Shown here: positions 51,727 through 59,434 of the stretch, in pieces
Layout: each line of letters begins with the position of its first letter
Numbering within the stretch: the first letter of the stretch is position 1
Source: Actinoallomurus spadix
Lineage (GTDB): Bacteria > Actinomycetota > Actinomycetes > Streptosporangiales > Streptosporangiaceae
Direction of reading: 5' to 3'
DNA: 64,000 nucleotides
Assembly (NCBI RefSeq): GCF_024055725.1
Contig: NZ_JAMXMX010000005.1
Coordinates: forward strand, 310,001-374,000
Notes under the pieces: generated by a model
Seen by the model: only the letters and a program-made list of their open reading frames with translations
The model's database searches: none
Told to the model about the DNA's origin: nothing
Made by a program: the position numbers and the translations under genes

Positions 51727-52646
51727 CCCGCTGGCATGGTGTCGGCCTGGGCGAGGGCCGCGCGCAGGAACCGCAGCGACCGGGCGGCGACGGCCGGAGC
51801 GTCGTGAGAGTGCCGGGGCAGTTCGACCGCGACCAGCCCGGAGTAGCGGGCCGCCAGGAGTTCGCGCAGGACGGGCGAGAACTCGACCTCTCCCGTGCCG
51901 AACTCCAGGTGCTCGTGGACGCCCCGGCGCATGTCGTCGATCTGGACGTGCGCGAGCAGCGGCGCGGCCCGGCGGACGCAGGCGTCGGCCGGCTCGCTCT
52001 CGTTGCAGCGGCAGTGGCCGATGTCCAGGGTGAGCCGCAGCGCGGGCGGCTCACCGAGGTGACGCCACAGGTCGAAGGCGCCGTCGAGGGTGTTCACGAG
52101 CATGCCGGGCTCCGGCTCGAACGCGAGCGTCACCCCGCGGTGTTCGGCCGCCGTGACGACCCGCGCGCAGCGGGTGACCAGGCGTTCCCAGCCGGTCTCG
52201 GGCGACAGGCCGGGGGGAAGCGCGCCGGACCACAGGGACACCGCCTCGGCGCCCAGTTCGGCGGCGACGTCCACCGCCCGCCGCAACAGGTCGAGGCGCG
52301 GCTCGGGATGGTCGGACAGCAGCGTCGGCTGGTGTTTGCGCCGGGGGTCGAGCAGGTACCGCGCCCCGGTCTCGACGACCACGCCGAGGCCGAGGAGGTC
52401 GAGCCGCCGGGCGAGCGCCGTGGCGCGCCGCCGCAGTTCCGGGAGGAACGGGTCGAGGTGGTGGTGGTCGAGAGTGATCGCGACCCCGTCGTAGCCGAGG
52501 TCGGCGAGGACGGCGACCGCGTCGTCGAGCCGGTGCCCGGTGAATCCGTTCGTGCCGTACGCGAATCGCAGGGCCGGCGGCGCGTCGTGAACCGGGCCGG
52601 GCGCACCGACCGGCCACACCCCCGTACGCCCAGGCGCGTCGTCCAT
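51714..52646 (-). CDS. Sugar phosphate isomerase/epimerase family TIM-barrel protein (ebo-linked)
   Basis: A 310-residue protein starting MDDAPGRTGVWPVGAPG. LRFAYGTNGFTGHRLDDAVAVLADLGYDGVAITLDH, YLLDPRRKHQPTLLS, VTLAFEPEPGMLVNTLDGAFDL, LRLTLDIGHCRCNE, VQIDDMRRGVHEHL and FSPVLRELLAARYSGLVAVELPRHSH are the xylose-isomerase-like TIM barrel with its metal ligands. In actinobacterial ebo clusters a protein of this kind precedes eboA and eboB. eboA is absent here. It appears intact. The start is uncertain: an upstream GTG (52691) is possible. Confidence 0.78.
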   Translation of the reverse strand: MDDAPGRTGVWPVGAPGPVHDAPPALRFAYGTNGFTGHRLDDAVAVLADLGYDGVAITLDHHHLDPFLPELRRRATALARRLDLLGLGVVVETGARYLLDPRRKHQPTLLSDHPEPRLDLLRRAVDVAAELGAEAVSLWSGALPPGLSPETGWERLVTRCARVVTAAEHRGVTLAFEPEPGMLVNTLDGAFDLWRHLGEPPALRLTLDIGHCRCNESEPADACVRRAAPLLAHVQIDDMRRGVHEHLEFGTGEVEFSPVLRELLAARYSGLVAVELPRHSHDAPAVAARSLRFLRAALAQADTMPAGWPT

Positions 52647-52792
52647 AGAACCCCCCGTTCCGGCCCCGGGGCGTACCCGTGCCGTTCGCACCGGAAACGG
52701 CGCGCCGGGCCCGCCGGACGCCCGCCGTGCGCGCGCCCACGGCCACTCCTCACCGACGTGATGACCTGGTCAAATCCGGTTCCGCGCGGGTT

Positions 52793-52812
52793 CCCGTGCC
52801 CAGTGGCACGGG
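52793..52812 (-). terminator. Hairpin downstream of the GT9 operon
   Basis: CCCGTGCC-CAGT-GGCACGGG, a perfect 8-bp stem with a 4-base loop, ~115 bp after the minus-strand GT9 stop and ~145 bp before the epimerase start. No U-tract. Confidence 0.5.
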
Positions 52813-52926
52813 TACGCAACGCGCCGTGTCGGTACGCACCGCCCCGGCGGCGACGGGGCTCTGCAACGGCCCTCGTCGACGAACGGTCGCGGCGGGTCAC
52901 GGACCGGCACCGGACGGAACGGCCGG

Positions 52927-53865
52927 TCAGGCCGCCGGCTCGCGGAGGGACGTCAGGGCGGCGAGGACCTCCTCGACGGTGATCTGGAGCAGGCGCGGAT
53001 CGGTCTCGGTGCCGTGGGCGTTCCCCGGGCGGCCGCCGGTGCCGTGCCACAGGGCGACGTGCGGTCCGCCCTCCGGCGGGCCCCACAGCGCCGGGGACAC
53101 CGGGCCGAACAACGTCACGGACGGCACGCCGTACGCCGTGGCCAGGTGCGAGACGCCGGTGTCGTTGCTGACCACGACGGCGGCGTCGGCGACGAGGGCC
53201 GCCAGGCCCGTCAGGCCGGTCGTTCCGGCGAGCACCGAGGCGGCGGGCAGCCCGGCGGCCTCGGCCACGGCCGCCGCCAGGTCGCGTTCCCCGGCGGTCC
53301 CGGTGATCACCACGGGGCGGCCCTCGCCGGCCAGCGCGCGGGCGACGGCCGCGAAGCGATCCGGCGGCCAGCGGCGGGCGGGGTAGGCCGCGCCCGGGTG
53401 CACCACGGCCGCCCGGCGGACCGGCGGCTCCTCCGCCGGGACGCGCAGGCGCAGGTCGCCCGGGTCGGCCGGGATCCCCCACCGCCCGACGAGACGGCAC
53501 CACCGCGCGACCTCGTGCTCCTCCTCGTCCCACCACGGCCCGTCGACGTCCGGGGCGGCCGCGGAGGCGTACATCATGCGGACCGCCGCGCCGGTCGCGT
53601 CGATCAGCCGGTGGCTGGCGGGGCCGTTGCCGTGCAGGTCCACGGCGACGTCCGGCGGCGGCCAGTCCCACGGGATCGGGCGCAGCTCGCCGGCCGGCAG
53701 GAGCCGGTCGATCGCCCCGGTCAGCGCCGCGAGGGGCCGCAGCGCCTCCGGGGCCGCCAGGACCGTCTCGGCGCGCGGGTACGCCCGGCGCAGCGCGCGG
53801 TAGGCGGGCACGCCGGTGAGGAAGTCGCCCAGGCCGAGGGCGCGCAGCATCAGGACGGACGTCAC
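52927..53865 (-). CDS. GT9 family (heptosyltransferase-like) glycosyltransferase
   Basis: A 312-residue GT-B enzyme. It begins from GTG with TSVLMLRALGLGDFLTGVPAYRAL, an ADP-heptose:LPS heptosyltransferase start. The C-terminal half has AAVVHPGAAYPARRWP, VVITGTAGERDLA and SNDTGVSHLATAYGVPSVTLFGP. It should transfer heptose, or a related activated sugar, to a cytoplasmic acceptor. It is the last gene of the minus-strand operon, its start overlapping the stop of the GT4 gene (GTGA). A weak hairpin follows at 52793-52812. Confidence 0.9.
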   Translation of the reverse strand: MTSVLMLRALGLGDFLTGVPAYRALRRAYPRAETVLAAPEALRPLAALTGAIDRLLPAGELRPIPWDWPPPDVAVDLHGNGPASHRLIDATGAAVRMMYASAAAPDVDGPWWDEEEHEVARWCRLVGRWGIPADPGDLRLRVPAEEPPVRRAAVVHPGAAYPARRWPPDRFAAVARALAGEGRPVVITGTAGERDLAAAVAEAAGLPAASVLAGTTGLTGLAALVADAAVVVSNDTGVSHLATAYGVPSVTLFGPVSPALWGPPEGGPHVALWHGTGGRPGNAHGTETDPRLLQITVEEVLAALTSLREPAA

Positions 53866-54821
53866 CGGGTCACCTCGGCCAGGATCCGCTCCCAGTCGGC
53901 GAGGAAGCGCTTCAGGCCGTAGCGTTCCAGCGCGGCGGCGCGGGCGGCCTTGCCGAGCTGAGCGGCCTCCTCATGGTTGGCCAGCAGCCGCCGCAGGCCC
54001 TCGCGGAGCCGGTCGGGGCGGGTGGAGATGATGCCCGCCTCGCGGGGCACCGCCTCGACGACCTCGGTGGTGGCCAGCACCACGACCGGCATGCCGAGGT
54101 GCATGGCCTCCAGCAGCGACAGGCCGAGGGAGGTCCACCGGATCGGGTGCAGGTAGACGCGCCGCCGGGCGAGTTCCTCGTGCATGTACTCCTGGGGCAG
54201 GTCCTCGTACGCGCGGGCGCCGGGCAGGCCGAGCCGGCCGGGCAGCTCCTCGACCTTCATCCCGAAGACGTCCAGGCCGGCACCGTCGGCGAAGTACGGC
54301 AGCAGGTCGGTGCCGACGTACCGGCCGCGCCGCAGCGGTTCGTTGACGACGACGGCCGCCCGCTCGAGCTCCCCGGTCCACCGGGGGCCCGGGTCGACGA
54401 TGCCGTGCTCGACGACGGCGGTCGGCGTGCGCCCGTTGTCCCACATCAGCCGGTTGAAGTGGGTGACGTGGACGAGAAGGAGCTCCGGCCGGTCGGCCAT
54501 CGGGTGCCGGGTCAGCGGCACGTCGCCCCACGGCGCGTCGTGCTCGACGTACACCGCGGGCAGGTCCACGCCGGGCCGGCGGCCCAGCCACTCCTCGACC
54601 AGCCTCTCCTCGTGGGGCCGCTGGAGGACGACGACGTCGATCTCCTCGTCGCGGAGCCGCTCGGGCGGTACCTCGACGGCGTTCGCCGGCCACTCCCACG
54701 TACGGGCCCGGCCGAGACCGTCCGGTCCGCGGTCCGGCGTCACGGGCAGCACGTACGTGTGCGGCCCCTGGACGAAGGCGGTCGCCCACGACCCGTGGAC
54801 GTGCCAGATCAGCACCCTCAT
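53862..54821 (-). CDS. GT4-like glycosyltransferase
   Basis: A 319-residue GT-B protein starting MRVLIWHVHGSWATAFVQGPHTYVLPVTP. VEHDAPWGDVPLTRHPMADR, HVTHFNRLMWDNG and the C-terminal SLGLSLLEAMHLGMPVVVLATTEVVEAVP (with the conserved E-x-M glycosyltransferase motif) identify it. The first ~30 residues resemble those of transferases that act on a surface glycan, but the donor is not clear. The gene overlaps both neighbours by 4 bp. Confidence 0.85.
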   Translation of the reverse strand: MRVLIWHVHGSWATAFVQGPHTYVLPVTPDRGPDGLGRARTWEWPANAVEVPPERLRDEEIDVVVLQRPHEERLVEEWLGRRPGVDLPAVYVEHDAPWGDVPLTRHPMADRPELLLVHVTHFNRLMWDNGRTPTAVVEHGIVDPGPRWTGELERAAVVVNEPLRRGRYVGTDLLPYFADGAGLDVFGMKVEELPGRLGLPGARAYEDLPQEYMHEELARRRVYLHPIRWTSLGLSLLEAMHLGMPVVVLATTEVVEAVPREAGIISTRPDRLREGLRRLLANHEEAAQLGKAARAAALERYGLKRFLADWERILAEVTR

Positions 54822-55888
54822 CGGTTCACCTCGATGGCCAGCTTTTCGACGGCGTCGGCCACTTCCTGCGCCGTGACCTCCGTCAGGCAGGGATGTCCGT
54901 CAATGGGGCACTCGCGTGCCCGGGTGTCGCGGCAGGCGGCGTTCTGGTCACCGAGCAGGACGTACGGCACGCCGTAGGGCGCCCACCGCGCCGCCGGGAC
55001 GACGGGCGCGAACAGCGACACGACCGGCGTCCGTACGGCGGCGGCCAGGTGCGCCGGGCCGGTGTTGCCGACGACGACCACGGCCGCCCCGGCGAGGACG
55101 GCGGCGAGTTCGGCCATGCCCGTACGGCCGCCCAGGTCGACGCCGGTGTCCCCCGCGACACGGTCCGTCAGGTCGCGTTCGCCGGCGGTGCCGGTGACGA
55201 GGACCCGCCACCCGCGTCCGGTCAGCTCCTCCACCGCCTCGGCGCAGCGCCGGCCGGGCCAGGCCCGCGCCGGGACCGACGCGCCCGGGTGGAGGACGAC
55301 GTACCGGTCCTCGCCGGTCAGGTGCCGCACGTCGGGCAGCGGCGTGCGCACGGCCAGGCGGCCGTCGTCGCCCGGCGGGAGCGCGAACCCGGCCGCGCGG
55401 GCCAGTGACAGGCCGCGCTCGGCCTCCGGGACGTCGTCGTCCAGCCGGTGCCGTACGTCGAGCAGCGCGCCGGGGTAGTCGACGCTGATCGCGGCCGTCC
55501 GCGTGACACCGGCGAGCCGCAGCAGCAGCGCGGTCGGCAGCGGCGACTGGTGGAAGGACGTCAGGATCAGCGCGTCGTCGAAGCGCCCCGCGGCCAGCCG
55601 GTCCACGAGCGCGTCGATCTCGCCGCGGTGGACCGGCGGCGGCTGGAGGTCGACCCACGGGGCGCGCCACACGACGACCTCGTCGACGCCGGGCAGGAGC
55701 CGGGCCGCGGCCTCGCCGCGCGGCCCCACGAGCATGGTGACGTGCGCGGAGTGCGCGGCGACGGCGCGGACGGCCGGGCCGGCGAGCAGCACGTCACCGG
55801 CGTTGTCCAGGCGCACGACGAGCGAACGCCGCGCCTCCCGGCCGCCGCCCACGGCGAGCGAGCGCCGCGCCGCCCCGTCGTCACTCAT
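54818..55888 (-). CDS. GT9 family (heptosyltransferase-like) glycosyltransferase
   Basis: A 356-residue GT-B protein starting MSDDGAARRSLAVGGG, then RRSLVVRLDNAGDVLLAGPAVRAVAA. The C-terminal part has VVLHPGASVPARAWPG, LVTGTAGERDLTD and VVVGNTGPAHLAAAVRTPVVSLFAP. It is the second GT9 of the operon; two such enzymes suggest two successive heptose additions, as in the inner core of LPS, but here in a Gram-positive. Its ATG overlaps the stop of the GT2-GmhB gene by 8 bp, and its own stop overlaps the GT4 start. Confidence 0.9.
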   Translation of the reverse strand: MSDDGAARRSLAVGGGREARRSLVVRLDNAGDVLLAGPAVRAVAAHSAHVTMLVGPRGEAAARLLPGVDEVVVWRAPWVDLQPPPVHRGEIDALVDRLAAGRFDDALILTSFHQSPLPTALLLRLAGVTRTAAISVDYPGALLDVRHRLDDDVPEAERGLSLARAAGFALPPGDDGRLAVRTPLPDVRHLTGEDRYVVLHPGASVPARAWPGRRCAEAVEELTGRGWRVLVTGTAGERDLTDRVAGDTGVDLGGRTGMAELAAVLAGAAVVVVGNTGPAHLAAAVRTPVVSLFAPVVPAARWAPYGVPYVLLGDQNAACRDTRARECPIDGHPCLTEVTAQEVADAVEKLAIEVNR

Positions 55889-57455
55889 GCCACACCGCCG
55901 CGCCGGTACCGCCGGCAAGGCCGTAGCGGACGGCCTCCTCCAGGCCGGCCGACCGGCGTACGCCGTCGGTCTCCTCCGGCCGGGTCTGCGGCGTCGGGAT
56001 GAGGACACTGCGCGCCCCGGCGGCCCGCGCCGCCGCGACGTCGGCGCCGATGTCGCCGACGACCAGGCACTCCTCGGGCGCGACGCCGAGGTCGGCCGCC
56101 GCCCGCAGCACCATGCCCGGGGCCGGTTTGCGGCAGTCGCAGCCGTCGTGCTCGCCGTGCGGGCACTGCTGCCACGTGTCGAACGGGCCGAGCAGTTCGG
56201 TCACCCGCGCGTTGACCTTGGCGACCTCGGCCTCGGTGGCCAGGCCGCGGGCGATCGCGGACTGGTTCGTGATGACGCCGACGCGCAGCCCGGAGCGCCG
56301 GGCGAGGTCGAGGGCCTCCTTCGCGCCGGGCACCGGCTCGACCTTGCCGGGATCCCCGTTGTACGGGACGTCGTGGATGAGGGTGCCGTCCCGGTCGAAC
56401 AGCACGGCCTTCACCGGCGGCGGCCAGGGGGCGGCGGACCGCGCCGCGACCAGGCCGCGCAGCCAGTGCCAGGTGGCGGCGGGCGGGATCGCCAGGCTCG
56501 TCGCCGTCATCACCGCGACCTCGCGCGGCGTGCGGGGCCCCGGCTTGACGCGCGCGGCGGCGAACTCCGCGACGCCCGCGAGGGCGCCGGCCGCCGCGGC
56601 CAGCGCGAGGCGCCGGCGTCCGGCGGCGGCCAGGGCCGGCGCGGCGAGCCCGGCGACGGTGATCGCCAGGTGCCGGGGCCGCCGCCCGCGGATCTCCCCG
56701 GCGCGTTCGTACCAGTCCGGGCCGTGCAGGGCGCGCATCAGCGCGTCGTCGGCGTTGCCGGCCTGGGTGCGGACGCTGATCCAGGGTGATGCGGGCCGTA
56801 CGGGATGGGTGGTGGTGCGCTCGCCGCGCTCCATCAGCCAGCCGGCCCGCAGGACCCGGAGCGCGAGGTCGGCGTCCTCCCGGAACGCGCGGGGGAAGCG
56901 CTCGTCGAAGCCGCCGCACTCCACGAGAGCCTCGCGGCGGTAGGCCAGATCCGCGGTGATCCACCGGGCCTCGGCCAGCCCCGCCGTCCCCCGCTCCCAG
57001 TCCGTCGGCCGCCGGTCCTCGGGCAGCGGGACCCGGATCCGGCCCTGCACGCCGCCGACGCGCGCGGGCCGCTCCGCGAGGTCGGCGGCGAGGCGGTCCC
57101 GCCAGTCCGGGCCCACGCGTACGTCGTCGTCGAGGAACACCACCCACGGGGCGGACGTGCGCCGCCAGCCGAGGTTGCGCGCCGCCGCCGGTCCCCGCCC
57201 GCCGGCGGCGACCACCCGCGTACGGGACAGGAGCGGCTCGGGAACCCGGATCGGCGTGCCGCCCTCGGCGGAGCGCCGGTCGTCGACCAGGACGATCTCG
57301 GCGGGGAGCGGCCCGGACGCCGTGGCCAGCGCCTCGAGGCAGGCGTCCAGGCAGGGGCGGACGAGCGTGGGGATCACGACGGCGTACGTGACGCCGGTCT
57401 CCTCGTCCGTGCTCGCGGCGCGGGCCCGCGCCGCGTTCTCCAGTCCCGCGCTCAC
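55881..57455 (-). CDS. Fusion of GT2 glycosyltransferase and GmhB-type heptose bisphosphatase
   Basis: A 524-residue bifunctional protein. Residues ~20-350 are a GT2 enzyme (TYAVVIPTLVRPCLDACLEAL, GRGPAAARNLGWR, FLDDDVRVGPDWR, RREALVECGGFDERFPRAFREDADLALRVL). A hydrophobic Ala-rich region follows (LAITVAGLAAPALAAAGRRR). The last ~170 residues are a HAD-IIIA phosphatase: VLFDRDGTLIHD (nucleophile Asp), VITNQSAIARG and the zinc loop CPHGEHDGCDCRKPAPG, which is diagnostic of D,D-heptose 1,7-bisphosphate phosphatase GmhB. Start GTG (SAGLENAARARAAS) overlaps the carbamoyltransferase stop (GTGA). The fusion ties heptose activation to a transfer step. Confidence 0.9.
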   Translation of the reverse strand: MSAGLENAARARAASTDEETGVTYAVVIPTLVRPCLDACLEALATASGPLPAEIVLVDDRRSAEGGTPIRVPEPLLSRTRVVAAGGRGPAAARNLGWRRTSAPWVVFLDDDVRVGPDWRDRLAADLAERPARVGGVQGRIRVPLPEDRRPTDWERGTAGLAEARWITADLAYRREALVECGGFDERFPRAFREDADLALRVLRAGWLMERGERTTTHPVRPASPWISVRTQAGNADDALMRALHGPDWYERAGEIRGRRPRHLAITVAGLAAPALAAAGRRRLALAAAAGALAGVAEFAAARVKPGPRTPREVAVMTATSLAIPPAATWHWLRGLVAARSAAPWPPPVKAVLFDRDGTLIHDVPYNGDPGKVEPVPGAKEALDLARRSGLRVGVITNQSAIARGLATEAEVAKVNARVTELLGPFDTWQQCPHGEHDGCDCRKPAPGMVLRAAADLGVAPEECLVVGDIGADVAAARAAGARSVLIPTPQTRPEETDGVRRSAGLEEAVRYGLAGGTGAAVWHE

Positions 57456-59083
57456 GGTCGCCTCACCACGAACGGGCCGATGGCGAGCAGGTCGATCGGG
57501 GTCGCGCCGAAGCATTCCAGGACGTCCTTGATGTCGTCGACGATCGGCCGCCCTGCGGTGTTGAGGCTGGTGTTGACCAGCACCGGCAGGCCCGTGCGCC
57601 GCTCGAAGGCGGTCAGCAGGCCGGCGACGAGCGGCTCCCGGCCGGAGTCGACGGTCTGGACGCGCGCGGTGCCGTCGACGTGGACGACGGCCGGGATGCG
57701 GTCCTGCCACTGCGGCGCGACGTCGTGCACGAACAGCATGTACGGGCTGGGGATCGGGCCCCGCGTGAAGATCTCTGGGGCGCGCTCCAGCAGCACCATC
57801 GGGGCGACCGGCCGGAACTGCTCGCGGCCCTTGACGTCGTTGAGGCGTTCGAGGTTGGCCTTGCGGCCGGGGTGAGCGAGCAGCGAACGATGCCCGAGAG
57901 CGCGCGGGCCGTACTCGGCGCGGCCCTGGAACCAGGCGACGACGCCATCGCCGGCGAGGACCTCCGCGACCGTGTCGGCCAGGTCGGCGGGCCGCTCGTA
58001 CGGCAGTCGCGCGGTGCGCAGCGCCCGTTCGATCTCCTCGTCGGTGAAGCCGCGGCCGAGGTCCGCGCCGGGCATGGGATCCAGGGGCTCGCCCTCGGTG
58101 GCGGCCACGTGGAGGGCGGCTCCGAGGGCGGTGCCCGCGTCGCCGGCGGCGGGCTGCACCCAGACCTCCTCGAACGGGCCCTCGCGGTGCAGCACGGTGT
58201 TGGCGACGCAGTTCAGCGCGGTGCCGCCGGCCATGGTGAGGATCCGGTCGCCGGTGCGCCCGTGCAACCAGTGGGCGAGGTCGAGCAGGACCTCCTCGAG
58301 TCGGCGCTGCACGCTGGCGGCCAGGTCGGCGTGCGCGCTCGTCCAGTCCTCGTCGGAGCGGCGGCGCGGCGCGAGCTCTGCCCAGTCGATCCGCTCGGTG
58401 ACGAACCCGCCGTCGCCGGTGGCCCGGACGGCGGCACGCAGCTGGTCGAGGAAGCGCGGCTTGCCGTACGACGCGAGCGCCATGACCTTGTACTCGTCGG
58501 AGGAGCGCAGGAACCCGAGGTGGGCGGTGAGGTCCTCGTACATCAGGCCGAGCGAGTGCGGGAGCCGCTGACCGGCCAGCACGTCGAGCCGGCCGCCGTC
58601 GTACCGGCCCGCGAGGTGGGAGGCCTGCTCGCCGCGCCCGTCGCACACGAGGACGCTGCGCGGTTCGGCGGTGGAGACCGCGAGCCCGCCGGAGGCGGCG
58701 TGCGCGACGTGGTGCGGCACGAACCGGACCTTGCCGGGATCCAGGCCCGGCAGCGCGTCGGCGAGGAAGCCCGGCGCCTCCTTCGCGTACATCGTGCGGA
58801 GGTGGTCCCAGGGGTCGTCGACGCCCATCTCCTCGGGTGGGAGGACGAGCGACGGGTCGTAGGAGTAGCCGACGAGGTCGATCCGGTCGGGCGTCAGCCC
58901 TGCCTGCCGCAGGCACCAGCGGGCCGCTTCCACCGGCTGCTCCCAGGCGGAGAACGGCACCGGCCGTTTGCCGTGCTTGCGGCGGCTGAACCGCTCCTCC
59001 TCCGCGGCGGCCACCACGTGCCCGTCGACGACGAGCGCCGCCGCCGGGTCGTGGAAGACGGCATTGACGCCGAGCACTCGCAC
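57452..59083 (-). CDS. Carbamoyltransferase (NodU/CmcH family)
   Basis: A 543-residue O-carbamoyltransferase. The N-terminus from GTG (RVLGVNAVFHDPAAALVVDGHVVAAAEEERFSRRKHGKRP) is the family signature, and HHVAHAASG supplies metal ligands. VMALASYGKPRF and the C-terminal YGPRALGHRSLLAHPGR / DVKGREQFRPVAPMVL block follow. It would make a carbamoyl-adenylate from carbamoyl phosphate and ATP and transfer it to a sugar hydroxyl. The GTG at 59083 follows GAGGAGGGA by 4-6 bases, so I prefer it to the ATG at 59104. It is the first gene of the minus-strand operon and points to a carbamoylated glycan or metabolite. Confidence 0.92.
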   Translation of the reverse strand: MRVLGVNAVFHDPAAALVVDGHVVAAAEEERFSRRKHGKRPVPFSAWEQPVEAARWCLRQAGLTPDRIDLVGYSYDPSLVLPPEEMGVDDPWDHLRTMYAKEAPGFLADALPGLDPGKVRFVPHHVAHAASGGLAVSTAEPRSVLVCDGRGEQASHLAGRYDGGRLDVLAGQRLPHSLGLMYEDLTAHLGFLRSSDEYKVMALASYGKPRFLDQLRAAVRATGDGGFVTERIDWAELAPRRRSDEDWTSAHADLAASVQRRLEEVLLDLAHWLHGRTGDRILTMAGGTALNCVANTVLHREGPFEEVWVQPAAGDAGTALGAALHVAATEGEPLDPMPGADLGRGFTDEEIERALRTARLPYERPADLADTVAEVLAGDGVVAWFQGRAEYGPRALGHRSLLAHPGRKANLERLNDVKGREQFRPVAPMVLLERAPEIFTRGPIPSPYMLFVHDVAPQWQDRIPAVVHVDGTARVQTVDSGREPLVAGLLTAFERRTGLPVLVNTSLNTAGRPIVDDIKDVLECFGATPIDLLAIGPFVVRRP

Positions 59084-59434
59084 AGAGTCCCTCCTCGTCC
59101 GCATTCGTTCCCGCAGGCCAGTGCCCTGGGGCTCGGGCGGTAAACCGCGCCTGTCAGTTCCATTGCCGGGAGCATCCCGGGTAGGCGTCCGGACGGTAAT
59201 GATTTGTTAAGGCTTCCGAGAGCGGGTGACTGGCCCTCAGCGGCGTCCTGGACGCGGCTGAGGGCCAGCTCACGGTGCGTTTCCGCAGTTACACAAGGCG
59301 TCTCGGGGCTTGACACGAACTGGACGAAGTCCCAGTTCCGCACGTCGCGCCCCTCTTTGCTGCGTTCAGTCAGTGTTTGAGGCAGCGCTCCTCGGCAACG
59401 GCGTCCGTATGGCCCGCTGATAAAGGAGTGACTC
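59084..59434. promoter_or_regulatory. Divergent promoter region of the heptose locus
   Basis: This 351-bp non-coding region separates the two operons. It holds a 12-bp stem hairpin CTGGCCCTCAGC (59230-59241) / complement (59257-59268) with an inner GCGTCC/GGACGC dyad. TTGACA lies at 59310-59315 and an inverted repeat GAACTGG-N8-CCAGTTC at 59317-59338, immediately after that -35, as expected for an operator. An AT-rich patch GTAATGATTTGTTAA (about 59201-59215) may carry the minus-strand promoter. No ORF. Confidence 0.55.
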
